The notes under the pieces: model-generated | Seen by the model: the letters and a program-made list of their open reading frames with translations, nothing else | Database searches by the model: none | Told to the model about the DNA's origin: nothing | Shown here: positions 17,243-25,941 of the stretch, piece after piece | How positions within the stretch are numbered: the first letter of the stretch is position 1 | Layout of the letters: each line of letters starts with the position of its first letter | Translations under genes and position numbers: made by a program | Origin: an uncultured Erythrobacter sp. | GTDB taxonomy: Bacteria; Pseudomonadota; Alphaproteobacteria; Sphingomonadales; Sphingomonadaceae | Reading direction: 5' to 3' | Assembly: GCA_947488085.1 (NCBI GenBank) | Contig: CANKYI010000001.1 | Location: 1,683,928 to 1,747,927 of the forward strand | DNA length: 64,000 nucleotides

Positions 17243-17303
17243 AATAATGTCCTTGGACAGGCACGGAATTACACCGGCCAGAAATTTTCAAATTGGGGAG
17301 AAG

Positions 17304-17330
17304 CGGCGGCTCCGTGATTGGGAGCCGCCG
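17304..17330 (-). terminator. Perfect 10-bp hairpin between serC and serA
   Basis: CGGCGGCTCC (17304-17313) is perfectly complementary to GGAGCCGCCG (17321-17330), with a seven-base loop. It begins seven bases after the serC stop (17338). The following minus-strand sequence is C/T-rich and then AT-rich but has no clean U-tract. It may be a leaky terminator or a stabilising 3' end that sets the serC:serA ratio. Confidence 0.5.
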
Positions 17331-17337
17331 ATTAAAA

Positions 17338-18516
17338 TCAGCCGTTCTTGACGGTCTCGTAGGCCCACTCAATCCAGGGCAAGAGGCGTTGAATATCCTC
17401 CTGTTCCAGAGTGCCACCGCACCAAATGCGCAGCGAAGGTGGTGCGTCGCGATAGCCGTTGAAGTCATAACCGACATGGCGCTCTTCGAGCAGCTTGACG
17501 ATTTTCTTCGGCACGGCGGCCTGATCTTCGGCAGAGAGGCTTTCATACCACTCACCCTGAAACATCATGCATACGCCGGTATTGGTCTGCAAAGCAGGGT
17601 CCGACGCCATATTGCGCAGCCACGGCTTGGCTTCGATCCAATCCTTGACGATCTTCGAGTTCGCATCGGCCCGGTCGAACATAGCCTGACGCCCGCCAAT
17701 CGACTTCGCCCATTCAAGCGCCGCGATATAGTCTTCGGTGGCCAGCAATGAAGGCGTATTGATCGTCGCGCCTTCAAAGATGCCTTTGTTGATCTTGTCG
17801 CCCTTTTTGATGCGAAAGAGCTTTGGCAGTGGCCAAGCAGGATCGTAGCTTTCAATCCGTTCAACTGCTTTGGGTGACAGGATCAGCATGCCGTGCTGAG
17901 CTTCACTGCCCATCACTTTTTGCCAGCTAAACGTCGTCGCATCGAGCTTTGCCCAATCCATTTCCATTGCAAAAATGGCGGATGTGGCATCGTTGATGGT
18001 GATCCCTTCGCGACCCTCTTCGAGCCAGTCGGTGTTCGGGATTTTCGCGCCCGATGTGGTGCCGTTCCATGTGAACACCACGTCATTGCGTTGCGGAATG
18101 GTGGTGAGATCCGGGATCTCACCATAATCAGCGGAAAGTGTTTGCAGGTTAGGCAGTTTCAGCTGCTTCACCGCATCCTGAATCCACACATTGCCAAAGC
18201 TCTCCCACGCCGCAACCGTTGCCGGGCGCGCGGGATCGAGCATGGTCCACATCGCCGCTTCGAGAGCGCCGGTGTCCGATGCTGGCATAATGCCAACGAG
18301 ATAATCGTCCGGGATACCGAGCAGCTCACGCGTCAGATCAATCGCATACTTCAGGCGACCTTTAGCCAGCGCCGAGCGATGCGAGCGTCCGAGCGAGTCG
18401 GTTTTCAGCTTGTCGATGGACCATCCGGGGAACTTGACCGTCGGGCCGGATGAAAATTGAGGACGCTCAGGTTTGAGCGGCGGCTCATGGCTGAGCCCAC
18501 GTGCGTATTCAGTCAT
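17338..18516 (-). CDS. serC: Phosphoserine aminotransferase
   Basis: A PLP aminotransferase that converts phosphohydroxypyruvate to phosphoserine, directly after SerA in the pathway. The 392 residues resemble the alphaproteobacterial/archaeal-type SerC: KPERPQFSSGPTVKFPGW at the N-terminus, RSHRSALAKGRL, IMPASDTGALEAAMW, and a PLP-lysine region in TFSWQKVMGSEAQHGML. An AAGGAGAG ribosome-binding site precedes the ATG. It is the first gene of the serC-serA pair, and the glycosyltransferase gene is divergent upstream. Confidence 0.95.
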   Translation of the reverse strand: MTEYARGLSHEPPLKPERPQFSSGPTVKFPGWSIDKLKTDSLGRSHRSALAKGRLKYAIDLTRELLGIPDDYLVGIMPASDTGALEAAMWTMLDPARPATVAAWESFGNVWIQDAVKQLKLPNLQTLSADYGEIPDLTTIPQRNDVVFTWNGTTSGAKIPNTDWLEEGREGITINDATSAIFAMEMDWAKLDATTFSWQKVMGSEAQHGMLILSPKAVERIESYDPAWPLPKLFRIKKGDKINKGIFEGATINTPSLLATEDYIAALEWAKSIGGRQAMFDRADANSKIVKDWIEAKPWLRNMASDPALQTNTGVCMMFQGEWYESLSAEDQAAVPKKIVKLLEERHVGYDFNGYRDAPPSLRIWCGGTLEQEDIQRLLPWIEWAYETVKNG

Positions 18517-18666
18517 TGTATTCTCTCCTTACAGAGAGCTCGCGCGGCGTTGGGACCGCGTGGCCCGGAGCCGCGTGTAGAGACAGACCGTAACAAGTCA
18601 ATGAAGATTAATGCCGGATCGGTGGAGTGTGGTATCTCACCGACGATTCCCCTAGAGGATGGGACA

Positions 18667-19875
18667 ATGCAAACGTCCGATCTTCGCATTGCCCTGTTTA
18701 GCGGCAACTATAACTACACCCGCGATGGCGCGAATCAGGCGCTCAATCGCCTTGTCGGCTCGCTTTTGGGCAAAGATGCCAATGTCCGCGTCTATTCGCC
18801 CACGGTCAAAGAGCCCGCTTTTGAACCCACCGGCGATTTGATCGGCACGCCATCTATCGGAATGCCATTTGGACGCGGGGAATATCGCATTCCAACCGGG
18901 TTGGGCCGCAAGGTGCGCCGCGACTTGGACAAGTTTCAGCCCAATATCGTGCATGTGTCATCACCCGACCCATCAGGCCATGCCGCTTTGCGATGGGCGC
19001 AGGATCACGATGTCCCTGTGCTCGCCTCGGTCCATACACGGTTTGAGACCTATCCGCGCTATTACAACATGGCTTTTCTAGAGCCGCTTCTGATCCGGAT
19101 GCTGAAACGGTTCTACAATCGCTGCGATGCTCTGGTTGCTCCGTCGCAGAGCATGATTGATGAATTGCTGGCGATGGAAATGCACGACGATATCAGTCTG
19201 TGGTCGCGCGGGGTCGATCGCACGATATTCTCATCTGAGCGCCGCGATCTGGCATGGCGCCGCTCATTGGGGCTCGCAGATGATGATGTAGCGATAGTCT
19301 TCCTCGGCCGCTTGGTGATGGAAAAAGGCCTCGATGTCTTCGCTGAAACCATCATTCAGCTGCGCAAACGCCAGGTCCCGCACAAAGTTCTGGTGATCGG
19401 CGATGGCCCTGCGCGCAACTGGTTCGAAGAAGCATTGCCCGGCGGCATCTTCGCAGGCTTCAAAACCGGAAGTGAGCTTGGTCAAGCACTTGCAAGCGGT
19501 GACATTTTCTTGAACCCCAGCGTCACTGAGACGTTTGGCAATGTGACTTTGGAAGCGATGGCGAGCGGATTGCCTGTGGTCGCTGCGGGCGCAACCGGCG
19601 CATCAAGCCTCGTCAATGACGGTGTGACCGGCAGGCTGCTTCCCCTCATCGGCAAAAAAGGCGCAGAATGCCCTTGCCCAGAGGAATTGTCCGAAGCGAT
19701 TGCGCCTTATTGCACCGATCCCGCCTTGCGTTCTGCCCACGGTCAAGCCGGCGAAACGCGAAGCTTGGAATACAGCTGGGAGGCAATCAATCAGGTGGTC
19801 GCCGATACCTATCTCCGCTTGATCGCAGACCGCCGCGCATTGCAAGCGGCAGACGCAGCGGAAGCCTCCGCATAG
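18667..19875 (+). CDS. Glycosyltransferase family 4 (GT-B fold)
   Basis: A 402-residue retaining glycosyltransferase. The N-terminal domain contains LFSGNYNYTRDGANQALNRL, with FQPNIVHVSSPDPSGHAAL and VHTRFETYPRYY. The C-terminal domain carries the nucleotide-sugar site: FLGRLVMEKGLDVF, LVIGDGPA, and the E-x7-E motif NPSVTETFGNVTLEAMASGLPVV. These match GT4 enzymes such as mannosyl- or glucuronosyl-transferases acting on lipids; donor and acceptor are not determinable. ATG 18667 is preferred over longer in-frame options because AGAGGA lies just upstream and the fold begins at once. It stands alone between serC (divergent) and a convergent membrane protein gene. Confidence 0.88.
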   Translation: MQTSDLRIALFSGNYNYTRDGANQALNRLVGSLLGKDANVRVYSPTVKEPAFEPTGDLIGTPSIGMPFGRGEYRIPTGLGRKVRRDLDKFQPNIVHVSSPDPSGHAALRWAQDHDVPVLASVHTRFETYPRYYNMAFLEPLLIRMLKRFYNRCDALVAPSQSMIDELLAMEMHDDISLWSRGVDRTIFSSERRDLAWRRSLGLADDDVAIVFLGRLVMEKGLDVFAETIIQLRKRQVPHKVLVIGDGPARNWFEEALPGGIFAGFKTGSELGQALASGDIFLNPSVTETFGNVTLEAMASGLPVVAAGATGASSLVNDGVTGRLLPLIGKKGAECPCPEELSEAIAPYCTDPALRSAHGQAGETRSLEYSWEAINQVVADTYLRLIADRRALQAADAAEASA

Positions 19876-19878
19876 CCT

Positions 19879-20322
19879 CTATCGCAGCACCCCTGCCCGC
19901 TTCATCCGGGTGGCGTAAATGAACAGCCCAATCGTAATAACCCAAATTGCGGCAGCAAACAGATCGTTGCCGATAGTTTGCAAAGCCTCAGGTATATCAG
20001 CAAACAATCGCTGATAAACGGTCACACCGATCAGACCGACAATCGAAATCGCAAATGCGGTGACGGCGTACCCGCTGCGGAACAAGAGCAAAGCCGATCC
20101 GGCAAAGCACCCCCAAACGCCCAACGCCCAAAACGCGCTGGCCCATGCTGGAAAGCTGCTGAAATAGGCGATCTGTTCAGACGGCATTTCCATCGATTCC
20201 AGCATGCCGAGTTTCGTCGTCGAATAGCTGATCACTCCGCCGGAATTCCATAGCAGGCTGACGATACCGACGACCCACAAATGCCACGGTGTCTTTGGGC
20301 CCTTGCCCAGAATAGTGTTCAT
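19879..20322 (-). CDS. Four-TM membrane protein of unknown function
   Basis: A 147-residue integral membrane protein with four hydrophobic segments (about 13-32, 57-78, 83-105 and 118-138). Between the first two is a loop containing MESMEMPSEQIAYFSSFPAW. A GGGAGGGACG ribosome-binding site precedes the ATG at 20322. I do not recognise a named family with confidence; similar small proteins are sometimes labelled sugar-transporter-like without proof. It is convergent with the glycosyltransferase, three bases away. Confidence 0.7.
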   Translation of the reverse strand: MNTILGKGPKTPWHLWVVGIVSLLWNSGGVISYSTTKLGMLESMEMPSEQIAYFSSFPAWASAFWALGVWGCFAGSALLLFRSGYAVTAFAISIVGLIGVTVYQRLFADIPEALQTIGNDLFAAAIWVITIGLFIYATRMKRAGVLR

Positions 20323-20430
20323 ATGCGTCCCTCCCCGGAACAGCGCGACCCGTTCGTGGGGAGGGAGTATGACTGATCACGCGAGGATCACAAGAGCCGC
20401 ACTGATGCCCGGCCCATACGGGAAACCAGC

Positions 20431-21066
20431 CTATAGCCGCTCAATCCGCTTCGCGACTTCATCGATAATGTCGACGATCTCATCCATCACATCCTTGTCG
20501 AGCTTACCCGTACGTGCGCGGTTTTTGAGGACGTTGGCGAGGTTACCCATTGCGCGAAACAGATCAGGTGATCGCACTTTGTCCGCGCGCTCTCCATGCG
20601 CTCCCAGACGATCCATCAAAGCGTCGACTTCTTTCTTGCGATCATCCAATTCGGCAGTGCCATCAGCGGTCACTTTGAAGGGCTTTTTCGCATCCTTCGA
20701 TTTTGCCTCCGCGATCTTACCCTCATCGGCCAGCATTTGCAGCGTAGGATAAACCGCGCCGGGGCTTGGTGCGTAAGAACCGCCGGTCATGTCTTCAATC
20801 GCCTTAATCAGCTCATATCCGTGGCGTTCTTCAACCGCGATCAGAGCCAGCAGAGCCAGCCGCAATTCGCCTGTGCCGAACATCCTGCCCCGGCGTTTAC
20901 GCCGACCACCGGGCCCACGCATTCCGCCCCTATCGCCGTCGTTCCAATCACTCCAATCGCCGCCCCAATTGCCAGAGGCTGCCATCATGGCGATCATTGG
21001 GCCCATCTTGTCCCAACCGCCGCCCATGCGCGAATATCTACGTCCTTTGTTCCACGTCACTGCCAT
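20431..21066 (-). CDS. PadR-family transcriptional regulator
   Basis: A 211-residue regulator. A glycine/tryptophan/arginine-rich N-terminal extension (about 1-60) precedes the PadR winged helix (about 65-140): LRLALLALIAVEERHGYELI, then YAPSPGAVYPTLQMLADEG and a wing with KKPFKVTADGTAEL. The C-terminal helices (about 145-211) form the dimerisation region of the long PadR class. TAGGAG precedes the ATG. PadR proteins repress detoxification or efflux genes, but no such target is adjacent. The Gly-rich extension occurs in other alphaproteobacterial PadR proteins I recall. Confidence 0.88.
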   Translation of the reverse strand: MAVTWNKGRRYSRMGGGWDKMGPMIAMMAASGNWGGDWSDWNDGDRGGMRGPGGRRKRRGRMFGTGELRLALLALIAVEERHGYELIKAIEDMTGGSYAPSPGAVYPTLQMLADEGKIAEAKSKDAKKPFKVTADGTAELDDRKKEVDALMDRLGAHGERADKVRSPDLFRAMGNLANVLKNRARTGKLDKDVMDEIVDIIDEVAKRIERL

Positions 21067-21104
21067 TCTCCTACTTACACTTTGACTGCTTTCGTTAGCT
21101 CAAA

Positions 21105-21112
21105 GATATATC
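21105..21112. promoter_or_regulatory. GATATATC palindrome upstream of the PadR gene (candidate operator)
   Basis: A perfect 8-base palindrome, 38 bases upstream of the PadR start and in the position expected of its promoter. PadR regulators often bind ATATAT-type dyads and repress themselves. The assignment rests on symmetry and location only. Confidence 0.35.
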
Positions 21113-21186
21113 ATAGACTGCTCAATTCAAGAGCCGTGCCGGATGGCGATGACATTTTCCGACGAAGTGCTTACTGCGCCTGATCA

Positions 21187-22536
21187 ATGGCTGATTTGTT
21201 TGGAGATGATGCGCCTGCCCCCAATGCGGCAGAAGTGTCGCGTGAAGACGCGCCGCTGGCCGACCGCCTGCGCCCGCGCGCATTGGACGAGGTTATCGGG
21301 CAAGAGCACCTGACCGGACCAGCCGGAGCCATCGGACGCATGGTAAGCGCGGGAAAGCTTGCCAGCATGATCCTGTGGGGACCGCCTGGGACCGGCAAAA
21401 CCAGCATCGCCCGCCTGCTCGCCGACGCGGTAGGCATTCGCTTTGTGTCGATCAGCGCGGTGTTTTCGGGCGTCGCAGACCTGAAGAAAGCCTTTGCCGA
21501 AGCGGATAAGATGGCGAGCGCTGGCAAAAAGACGCTGCTGTTCGTGGACGAGATCCACCGGTTCAACCGTGCGCAGCAGGACGGCTTCCTGCCCTTTGTT
21601 GAGCGCGGCACGGTGACATTGGTCGGCGCGACGACGGAAAACCCAAGCTTTGCTCTGAACGCGGCTTTGCTGAGCCGAGCGCAGGTTTTGATTCTTGAGC
21701 GGTTGAGCGGCGACGCGCTTGGCGCGTTACTCACCCGCGCCGAAACGCTCGAAGGCCCCCTGCCCCTCACCTCAGATGCACGAGCGGCCTTGATCGCAAG
21801 CGCCGATGGCGATGGGCGGTTTTTGCTGGGGCAGGCAGAGACTTTGTATAACGCCAACCTGCCCGAACCGCTCGACCCGGCGGCACTTGGCGCGTTCTTA
21901 CAGAGACGTGTGGCGGTCTATGACAAAGATCGCGACGGGCACTACAATTTGATAAGCGCGCTGCACAAATCCCTACGCGGTTCCGATCCGCAAGCCTCGC
22001 TTTACTATCTCGCACGGATGCTGACCGCTGGCGAAGAACCGCTTTATGTCCTGCGCCGATTGGTGCGGTTTGCGAGCGAGGATATCGGGCTGGCTGACCC
22101 TAACGCGCTGGTCCAGACCCTCGCGGCCAAGGACGCTTACCAATTCCTCGGCAGTCCCGAAGGTGAACTCGCCATCGTTCAGGCCTGCCTCTATTGCGCG
22201 ACCGCACCCAAATCGAATGCCGCCTATGCTGCGCAGAAAACCGCGTTCAAATCCGCACGCGAAACTGGCAGCTTGATGCCGCCCGCCAACATCCTCAACG
22301 CGCCAACAAAGCTGATGAAGGATATCGGATATGGCGCAGGCTATGCCTATGATCACAATTCCGATGAAGGATTCTCAGGCGACAATTACTGGCCCGATGA
22401 AATGGAGCCTGCACGCTTTTACGAGCCCGTAGAGCGCGGCTTTGAACGCAAAGTGCGCGAGCGGATGGAATATTGGGATCGGTTGCGCAGCGAGAGAAAC
22501 GGGCACTCAAATACCGGAGCGGTAGGGCCGAAATGA
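21187..22536 (+). CDS. rarA: Replication-associated recombination protein A (AAA+ ATPase)
   Basis: A 449-residue RarA/MgsA/WRNIP1-type clamp-loader-like ATPase that acts at stalled replication forks. Walker A is WGPPGTGKTSIARLLA, Walker B is LLFVDEIHRFNRAQQD, sensor 1 lies in LVGATTENPSFALN, and the C-terminal tetramerisation domain includes LYYLARMLTAGEEPLYVLRRL and SEDIGLADPNAL. Length fits. The stop codon overlaps the next start as ATGA (22533-22536), so the downstream RNase H-like gene is probably translationally coupled. Confidence 0.96.
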   Translation: MADLFGDDAPAPNAAEVSREDAPLADRLRPRALDEVIGQEHLTGPAGAIGRMVSAGKLASMILWGPPGTGKTSIARLLADAVGIRFVSISAVFSGVADLKKAFAEADKMASAGKKTLLFVDEIHRFNRAQQDGFLPFVERGTVTLVGATTENPSFALNAALLSRAQVLILERLSGDALGALLTRAETLEGPLPLTSDARAALIASADGDGRFLLGQAETLYNANLPEPLDPAALGAFLQRRVAVYDKDRDGHYNLISALHKSLRGSDPQASLYYLARMLTAGEEPLYVLRRLVRFASEDIGLADPNALVQTLAAKDAYQFLGSPEGELAIVQACLYCATAPKSNAAYAAQKTAFKSARETGSLMPPANILNAPTKLMKDIGYGAGYAYDHNSDEGFSGDNYWPDEMEPARFYEPVERGFERKVRERMEYWDRLRSERNGHSNTGAVGPK

Positions 22537-23438
22537 CGCGAGAGTTTGACCACTTTCTCGCCATTGATTGGTCGGGTGCCAAGGGGGAACGGCACAAGGG
22601 CATTGCGTTAGCAATTGCAGAGGGCATTGGCGGCGCGCCGGTGCTGGTTGAGCCGCCACCGCGCGGCTGGTCGCGCACAGAAGTGTTGGGCCTGCTGCGC
22701 GATGATCTGCCTGCGAACACTTTGGTGGGAGTGGACCTCGGCATAAGCCTGCCGTTTAACGATTGCGGCGCATTCTTTCCCGGTTGGGAGCAATCGCCCA
22801 GCCATGCGAAGAAACTGTGGGCGTTGATCGACGAAATCTGCGCCGATGATCCACATCTGGGCGCGCACAGTTTTCTCGAACATCCAATTGCCTCACGCTA
22901 TTTCCGACACTCAAAAGCGCACGAAGGCGAGCATTTTCACCTTCCCGATGCGATTACAAAAGAAGGGCGTTTTCGTGAGGCGGAGATAGCGCAGCGCCGC
23001 CAAAAATGCCGCCCGGTCAGCAATTTCAACCTCGTTGGTGCGGCGCAGGTCGGCAAAAGTTCGCTCACAGGAATGCGCATGCTGCATCAATTGCGCGGAT
23101 CGCTTCCCGTATGGCCAATGGACCCTGTGCCCGATCGGCGCAGTGTCACTGGCGGCTCTCTACTCGTCGAAATCTACACCGGCCTAGCGTCAAAAGAGGC
23201 CGCTGCGATGAGTGGGTCGCGGACCAAGATGCTCACCTACGGTGATCTCAATGTCGCGCTCGAAGCGATCGGCAGCCCGCCCGTGCGCGAATATGGCGAG
23301 GTCGATGATCACTCATCCGACGCTCTGCTTACCGCCGCATGGCTCCGCAAGGCAGCGAGCGAGCCAAAGCGGTGGAACCCGCGCTTCCTAACTGCGGAAA
23401 TCGCCTGGACTGAAGGATGGACCTTCGGAGGGTTTTGA
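22533..23438 (+). CDS. RNase H-fold protein (DUF429-like) coupled to rarA
   Basis: A 301-residue protein of unknown function. It opens with LAIDWSGAKGERHKG, a first beta strand with an acidic residue (Asp12) as in RNase H/RuvC-like folds. GVDLGISLPF (Asp68), LLVEIYTGLASKEA (Glu213) and DDHSSDALLTAAWLRKA (Asp258, Asp259, Asp263) follow at the positions where such folds place metal-binding acids. This resembles the DUF429 family of predicted nucleases; the assignment is by pattern. Its ATG overlaps the rarA stop (ATGA), implying joint expression and perhaps a joint role at damaged forks. An alternative reading is a non-nuclease ATPase-like ASKHA fold. Confidence 0.65.
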   Translation: MTREFDHFLAIDWSGAKGERHKGIALAIAEGIGGAPVLVEPPPRGWSRTEVLGLLRDDLPANTLVGVDLGISLPFNDCGAFFPGWEQSPSHAKKLWALIDEICADDPHLGAHSFLEHPIASRYFRHSKAHEGEHFHLPDAITKEGRFREAEIAQRRQKCRPVSNFNLVGAAQVGKSSLTGMRMLHQLRGSLPVWPMDPVPDRRSVTGGSLLVEIYTGLASKEAAAMSGSRTKMLTYGDLNVALEAIGSPPVREYGEVDDHSSDALLTAAWLRKAASEPKRWNPRFLTAEIAWTEGWTFGGF

Positions 23439-23453
23439 AACGTGCGGTGAGGC

Positions 23454-23867
23454 TCACCGATACAGGCTGTTGCGGCGGTCTTTCTTATAGCCGGTAGCGC
23501 GCAAATCTTCGAGCATCGCCTCGCGCTTGCGGTCTGCCTCGGTGTTGACTTTGCGCGGTTGCTGCTGCGCTTGCGGCGCGGCTAAAGGCTGCGTCGGGGT
23601 GGGCTGCGTCAATCGCGAGATGGTTTGCATATTCTGCTCGTGTACGATCCCGGGGATCAACACCAGATCAATGAGCAACCATGGGATCAGCACAAGCCAA
23701 CCCACCACACTCAGCAACAATACGAGCTGCGCCAGACCCGATTTTGTCCGGCCCGAGTAGAACCGGTGCGCTCCGAATGAGCCAAGAAAAAGCCAGAGCA
23801 AATAGGCGACGCCAACCGATTTGCGGTTCGCCTCAAACACCATCTGCTTTTGTAAATCGTTGTCCAT
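23454..23867 (-). CDS. TM2-domain membrane protein
   Basis: A 137-residue protein with a TM2 domain: two hydrophobic helices (about 17-35 and 47-70) joined by the characteristic GAHRFYSGRTKSGLAQL. They are followed by a Gln/Pro-rich stretch and a basic C-terminal tail containing RREAMLEDLRATG-like sequence (about 105-137). AGGGGTGG lies before the ATG at 23867. TM2 proteins are small inner-membrane proteins of unsettled function. It is convergent with the RNase H-like gene and stands alone. Confidence 0.85.
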   Translation of the reverse strand: MDNDLQKQMVFEANRKSVGVAYLLWLFLGSFGAHRFYSGRTKSGLAQLVLLLSVVGWLVLIPWLLIDLVLIPGIVHEQNMQTISRLTQPTPTQPLAAPQAQQQPRKVNTEADRKREAMLEDLRATGYKKDRRNSLYR

Positions 23868-24086
23868 CACCACCCCTTTGTCTGTTCCAAGATGTATCTT
23901 TGAAGCGCGCAAGACAAGGGCCAATATCAACCAAATCGGCAATCAATCGACTAATGGCAAACTGTGTTCGGCAAAGCGGGAGTGCGTCCAACCCTGCTTG
24001 TCATGGACAAACATGCATCTTGCGTCTGGACATATCCGCGCCGCGCCGCTAATCGCGCGCTTCGCGTCATTGATGCGATGCAATGG

Positions 24087-24162
24087 GCCGGCTTAGCTCA
24101 GTTGGTAGAGCAGTTGATTTGTAATCATCAGGCCGCGCGTTCGAATCGTGCAGCCGGCACCA
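24087..24162 (+). tRNA. tRNA-Thr (anticodon TGT)
   Basis: Cloverleaf by eye: acceptor GCCGGCT/AGCCGGC, D arm GCTC-AGTTGGTA-GAGC, anticodon loop TTTGTAA and T arm GCGCG-TTCGAAT-CGTGC. The discriminator A is at 24159 and an encoded CCA at 24160-24162. The anticodon stem GTTGA/TCATC has a T-T mismatch at pair 28-42; all other stems close. Anticodon TGT reads threonine codons. Confidence 0.95.
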
Positions 24163-24223
24163 TTTTCCCCCTGACAACGCTTCCCTTTGGGGGCTGAACT
24201 GCGATCCACCATCGCTTTGGCGT

Positions 24224-25741
24224 TTAGGTCGCAGAAAGCGCCGGCTCGTCTTCACCAATCGCGAATTCAACGGTGTTACCAAACACCAGCCGGTTCATAA
24301 CCAAAGACGTTACGACCGAAAGGATCAACGTCACCGCCATGCCGTGAATATAGTGCGCCGGCTCCCAAACCATGCTCCAAAATCCGTAGAACGCGACACC
24401 GACGACCACGCCGATCATTGCCGCGCGCGCATCGACATTGCGGAACGCCAGACCGACGATAAAGGCGGATAGGATCGGCATCGACAGAAGGCCGTAAAGC
24501 TGCTGCACTGTGTTGATCAGGCTCTCTTGGCTCGCAAAGAACGGAACCAGTGCGAGCGCAAATACACTCATCACGATCGAGACAATTGCGCCCAGGCGTC
24601 CGACCTTCTTGGCCTTACCCACATATGCCTCATGCATATCGCATACATAGAGCGCCGCAGAAGCGTTGAGGATCGAGTTGAACGTCGTCAGCACCGCTGC
24701 AAACAAAGCCGCCGCAAACGCGCCCGATAGCCACAGTGGAAGCACCTCAGACACGATCCGGCCATAGGCGCCGTCTTGCGGGACATCGCCAAACAATTTG
24801 TATGATACGATCCCCGGCACAACCACGATCAGCGGCACGATCATCAAGCGGATGCCCGCAGCCGCGAGCACACCCTTTTGGGCCTCACCAATGCTGGGAG
24901 AAGCCATGGCGCGCTGTGTGATCGTTTGGTTGGTCGACCAATAGAATGTCTGGATAAAGATCATTCCGGTCAGCAGAGTGTGCCAAGGAATATCGGAATC
25001 ATTGTCTCCGATTAGCGTCAGCCGCTCCGCCGGAATGCCGCTTAGATCGAAATTCACGGCCCTCAGCGCCAAAAATACAACCAACAACGCCAAGCCAAGG
25101 ATCAGGACGCCTGAATAGGTGTCAGATACGGCAACCGCACGCAAACCGCCGAAAATCGCATAGGCCGCGCCAATCATGGCAAGGATAACGGAGAACAGCA
25201 GAATGTTCGCCACCAAACCTGAAAGACCGAGCCCTTTCAGCGTGTCCTTCGACATATCGAACAATATGAACTCAGTGCCTGGCTCATCCATGCCCAACAT
25301 CGACAAGAAGAATTTGGACCCGCCATACAGGATCGCGGGAAGGAAAATGAACAGGTTGCCCGCCAGAAACAGTACCGAAATCAAGGCGCGAATATGCTTG
25401 TCGCCATACTTCTTTTGCAACAGCTCCGTCGTCGTCGTGCAGTTGTTTTTGTAGTAAACAGGCAGGAAAACGAACGCGAGAATGAACAGGCCAACGACGG
25501 CTGCAAACTCCCACCACGCGACCAGCAGCATCTGATTACCGTTCATGCTGACCAATTGATCGGTCGACAGATTGGTGAGCGTTATTGAGCCTGCCACAAA
25601 ATACCAAGCCAGCCCGCCATTTGCGAGAAAGTAATCTTTCTCATCACCCGTGCCGCCGCGTTTACCCCGGCAATGCATGTAAGTGGCAAAGGCGATAAAG
25701 CCGGTGATGGCCAAAAAGACCGCGACCTGAACTGTGCTCAT
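24224..25741 (-). CDS. Sodium:solute (sugar) symporter, SSS/SLC5 family
   Basis: A 505-residue inner-membrane transporter with about 13-14 hydrophobic segments. SSS-type features include ITLTNLSTDQLVSMNGNQ, WWEFAAVVGLF, FLPVYYKNNCTTTTELLQKKYG, the segment FGGLRAVAVSDTYSGVLI, and FYWSTNQTITQRAMAS. The last two are typical of the SGLT/galactose branch. It lies downstream of the TonB-dependent receptor on the same strand, within a cluster with alpha-galactosidase, galT and galK. Galactose or an alpha-galactoside is therefore the most likely substrate (inference from context). A hairpin separates it from the receptor gene. Its 3' end faces the tRNA-Thr gene. Confidence 0.88.
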   Translation of the reverse strand: MSTVQVAVFLAITGFIAFATYMHCRGKRGGTGDEKDYFLANGGLAWYFVAGSITLTNLSTDQLVSMNGNQMLLVAWWEFAAVVGLFILAFVFLPVYYKNNCTTTTELLQKKYGDKHIRALISVLFLAGNLFIFLPAILYGGSKFFLSMLGMDEPGTEFILFDMSKDTLKGLGLSGLVANILLFSVILAMIGAAYAIFGGLRAVAVSDTYSGVLILGLALLVVFLALRAVNFDLSGIPAERLTLIGDNDSDIPWHTLLTGMIFIQTFYWSTNQTITQRAMASPSIGEAQKGVLAAAGIRLMIVPLIVVVPGIVSYKLFGDVPQDGAYGRIVSEVLPLWLSGAFAAALFAAVLTTFNSILNASAALYVCDMHEAYVGKAKKVGRLGAIVSIVMSVFALALVPFFASQESLINTVQQLYGLLSMPILSAFIVGLAFRNVDARAAMIGVVVGVAFYGFWSMVWEPAHYIHGMAVTLILSVVTSLVMNRLVFGNTVEFAIGEDEPALSAT

Positions 25742-25851
25742 TTTGGCTCTCTCAATCCCATACTTCTATCGCCCGTGCTTCTGCGGCTCCGGGTCGTTTA
25801 TCGCACTGTTTCAATTTCAGCGCCGCTGAGCAAGTGCGCGCAAAAGGAAAT

Positions 25852-25881
25852 GGCGGACATCCCCCCTCAGAGATGCCCGCC
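25852..25881 (-). terminator. Intercistronic hairpin between receptor and symporter genes
   Basis: GGCGGACATC (25852-25861) pairs with GATGCCCGCC (25872-25881) with one mismatch and a 10-base loop. Read on the minus strand it follows the receptor stop and is trailed by ATTTCCTTTT. This could act as a partial terminator or RNA 3'-end protector, so that the outer-membrane receptor is made in excess over the symporter. Confidence 0.5.
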
Positions 25882-25941
25882 TTCCTGTTGGCAAACGCCG
25901 CGAATTCACATTTCACGCTGGGAAATCGCGCCGCCGCCTGA

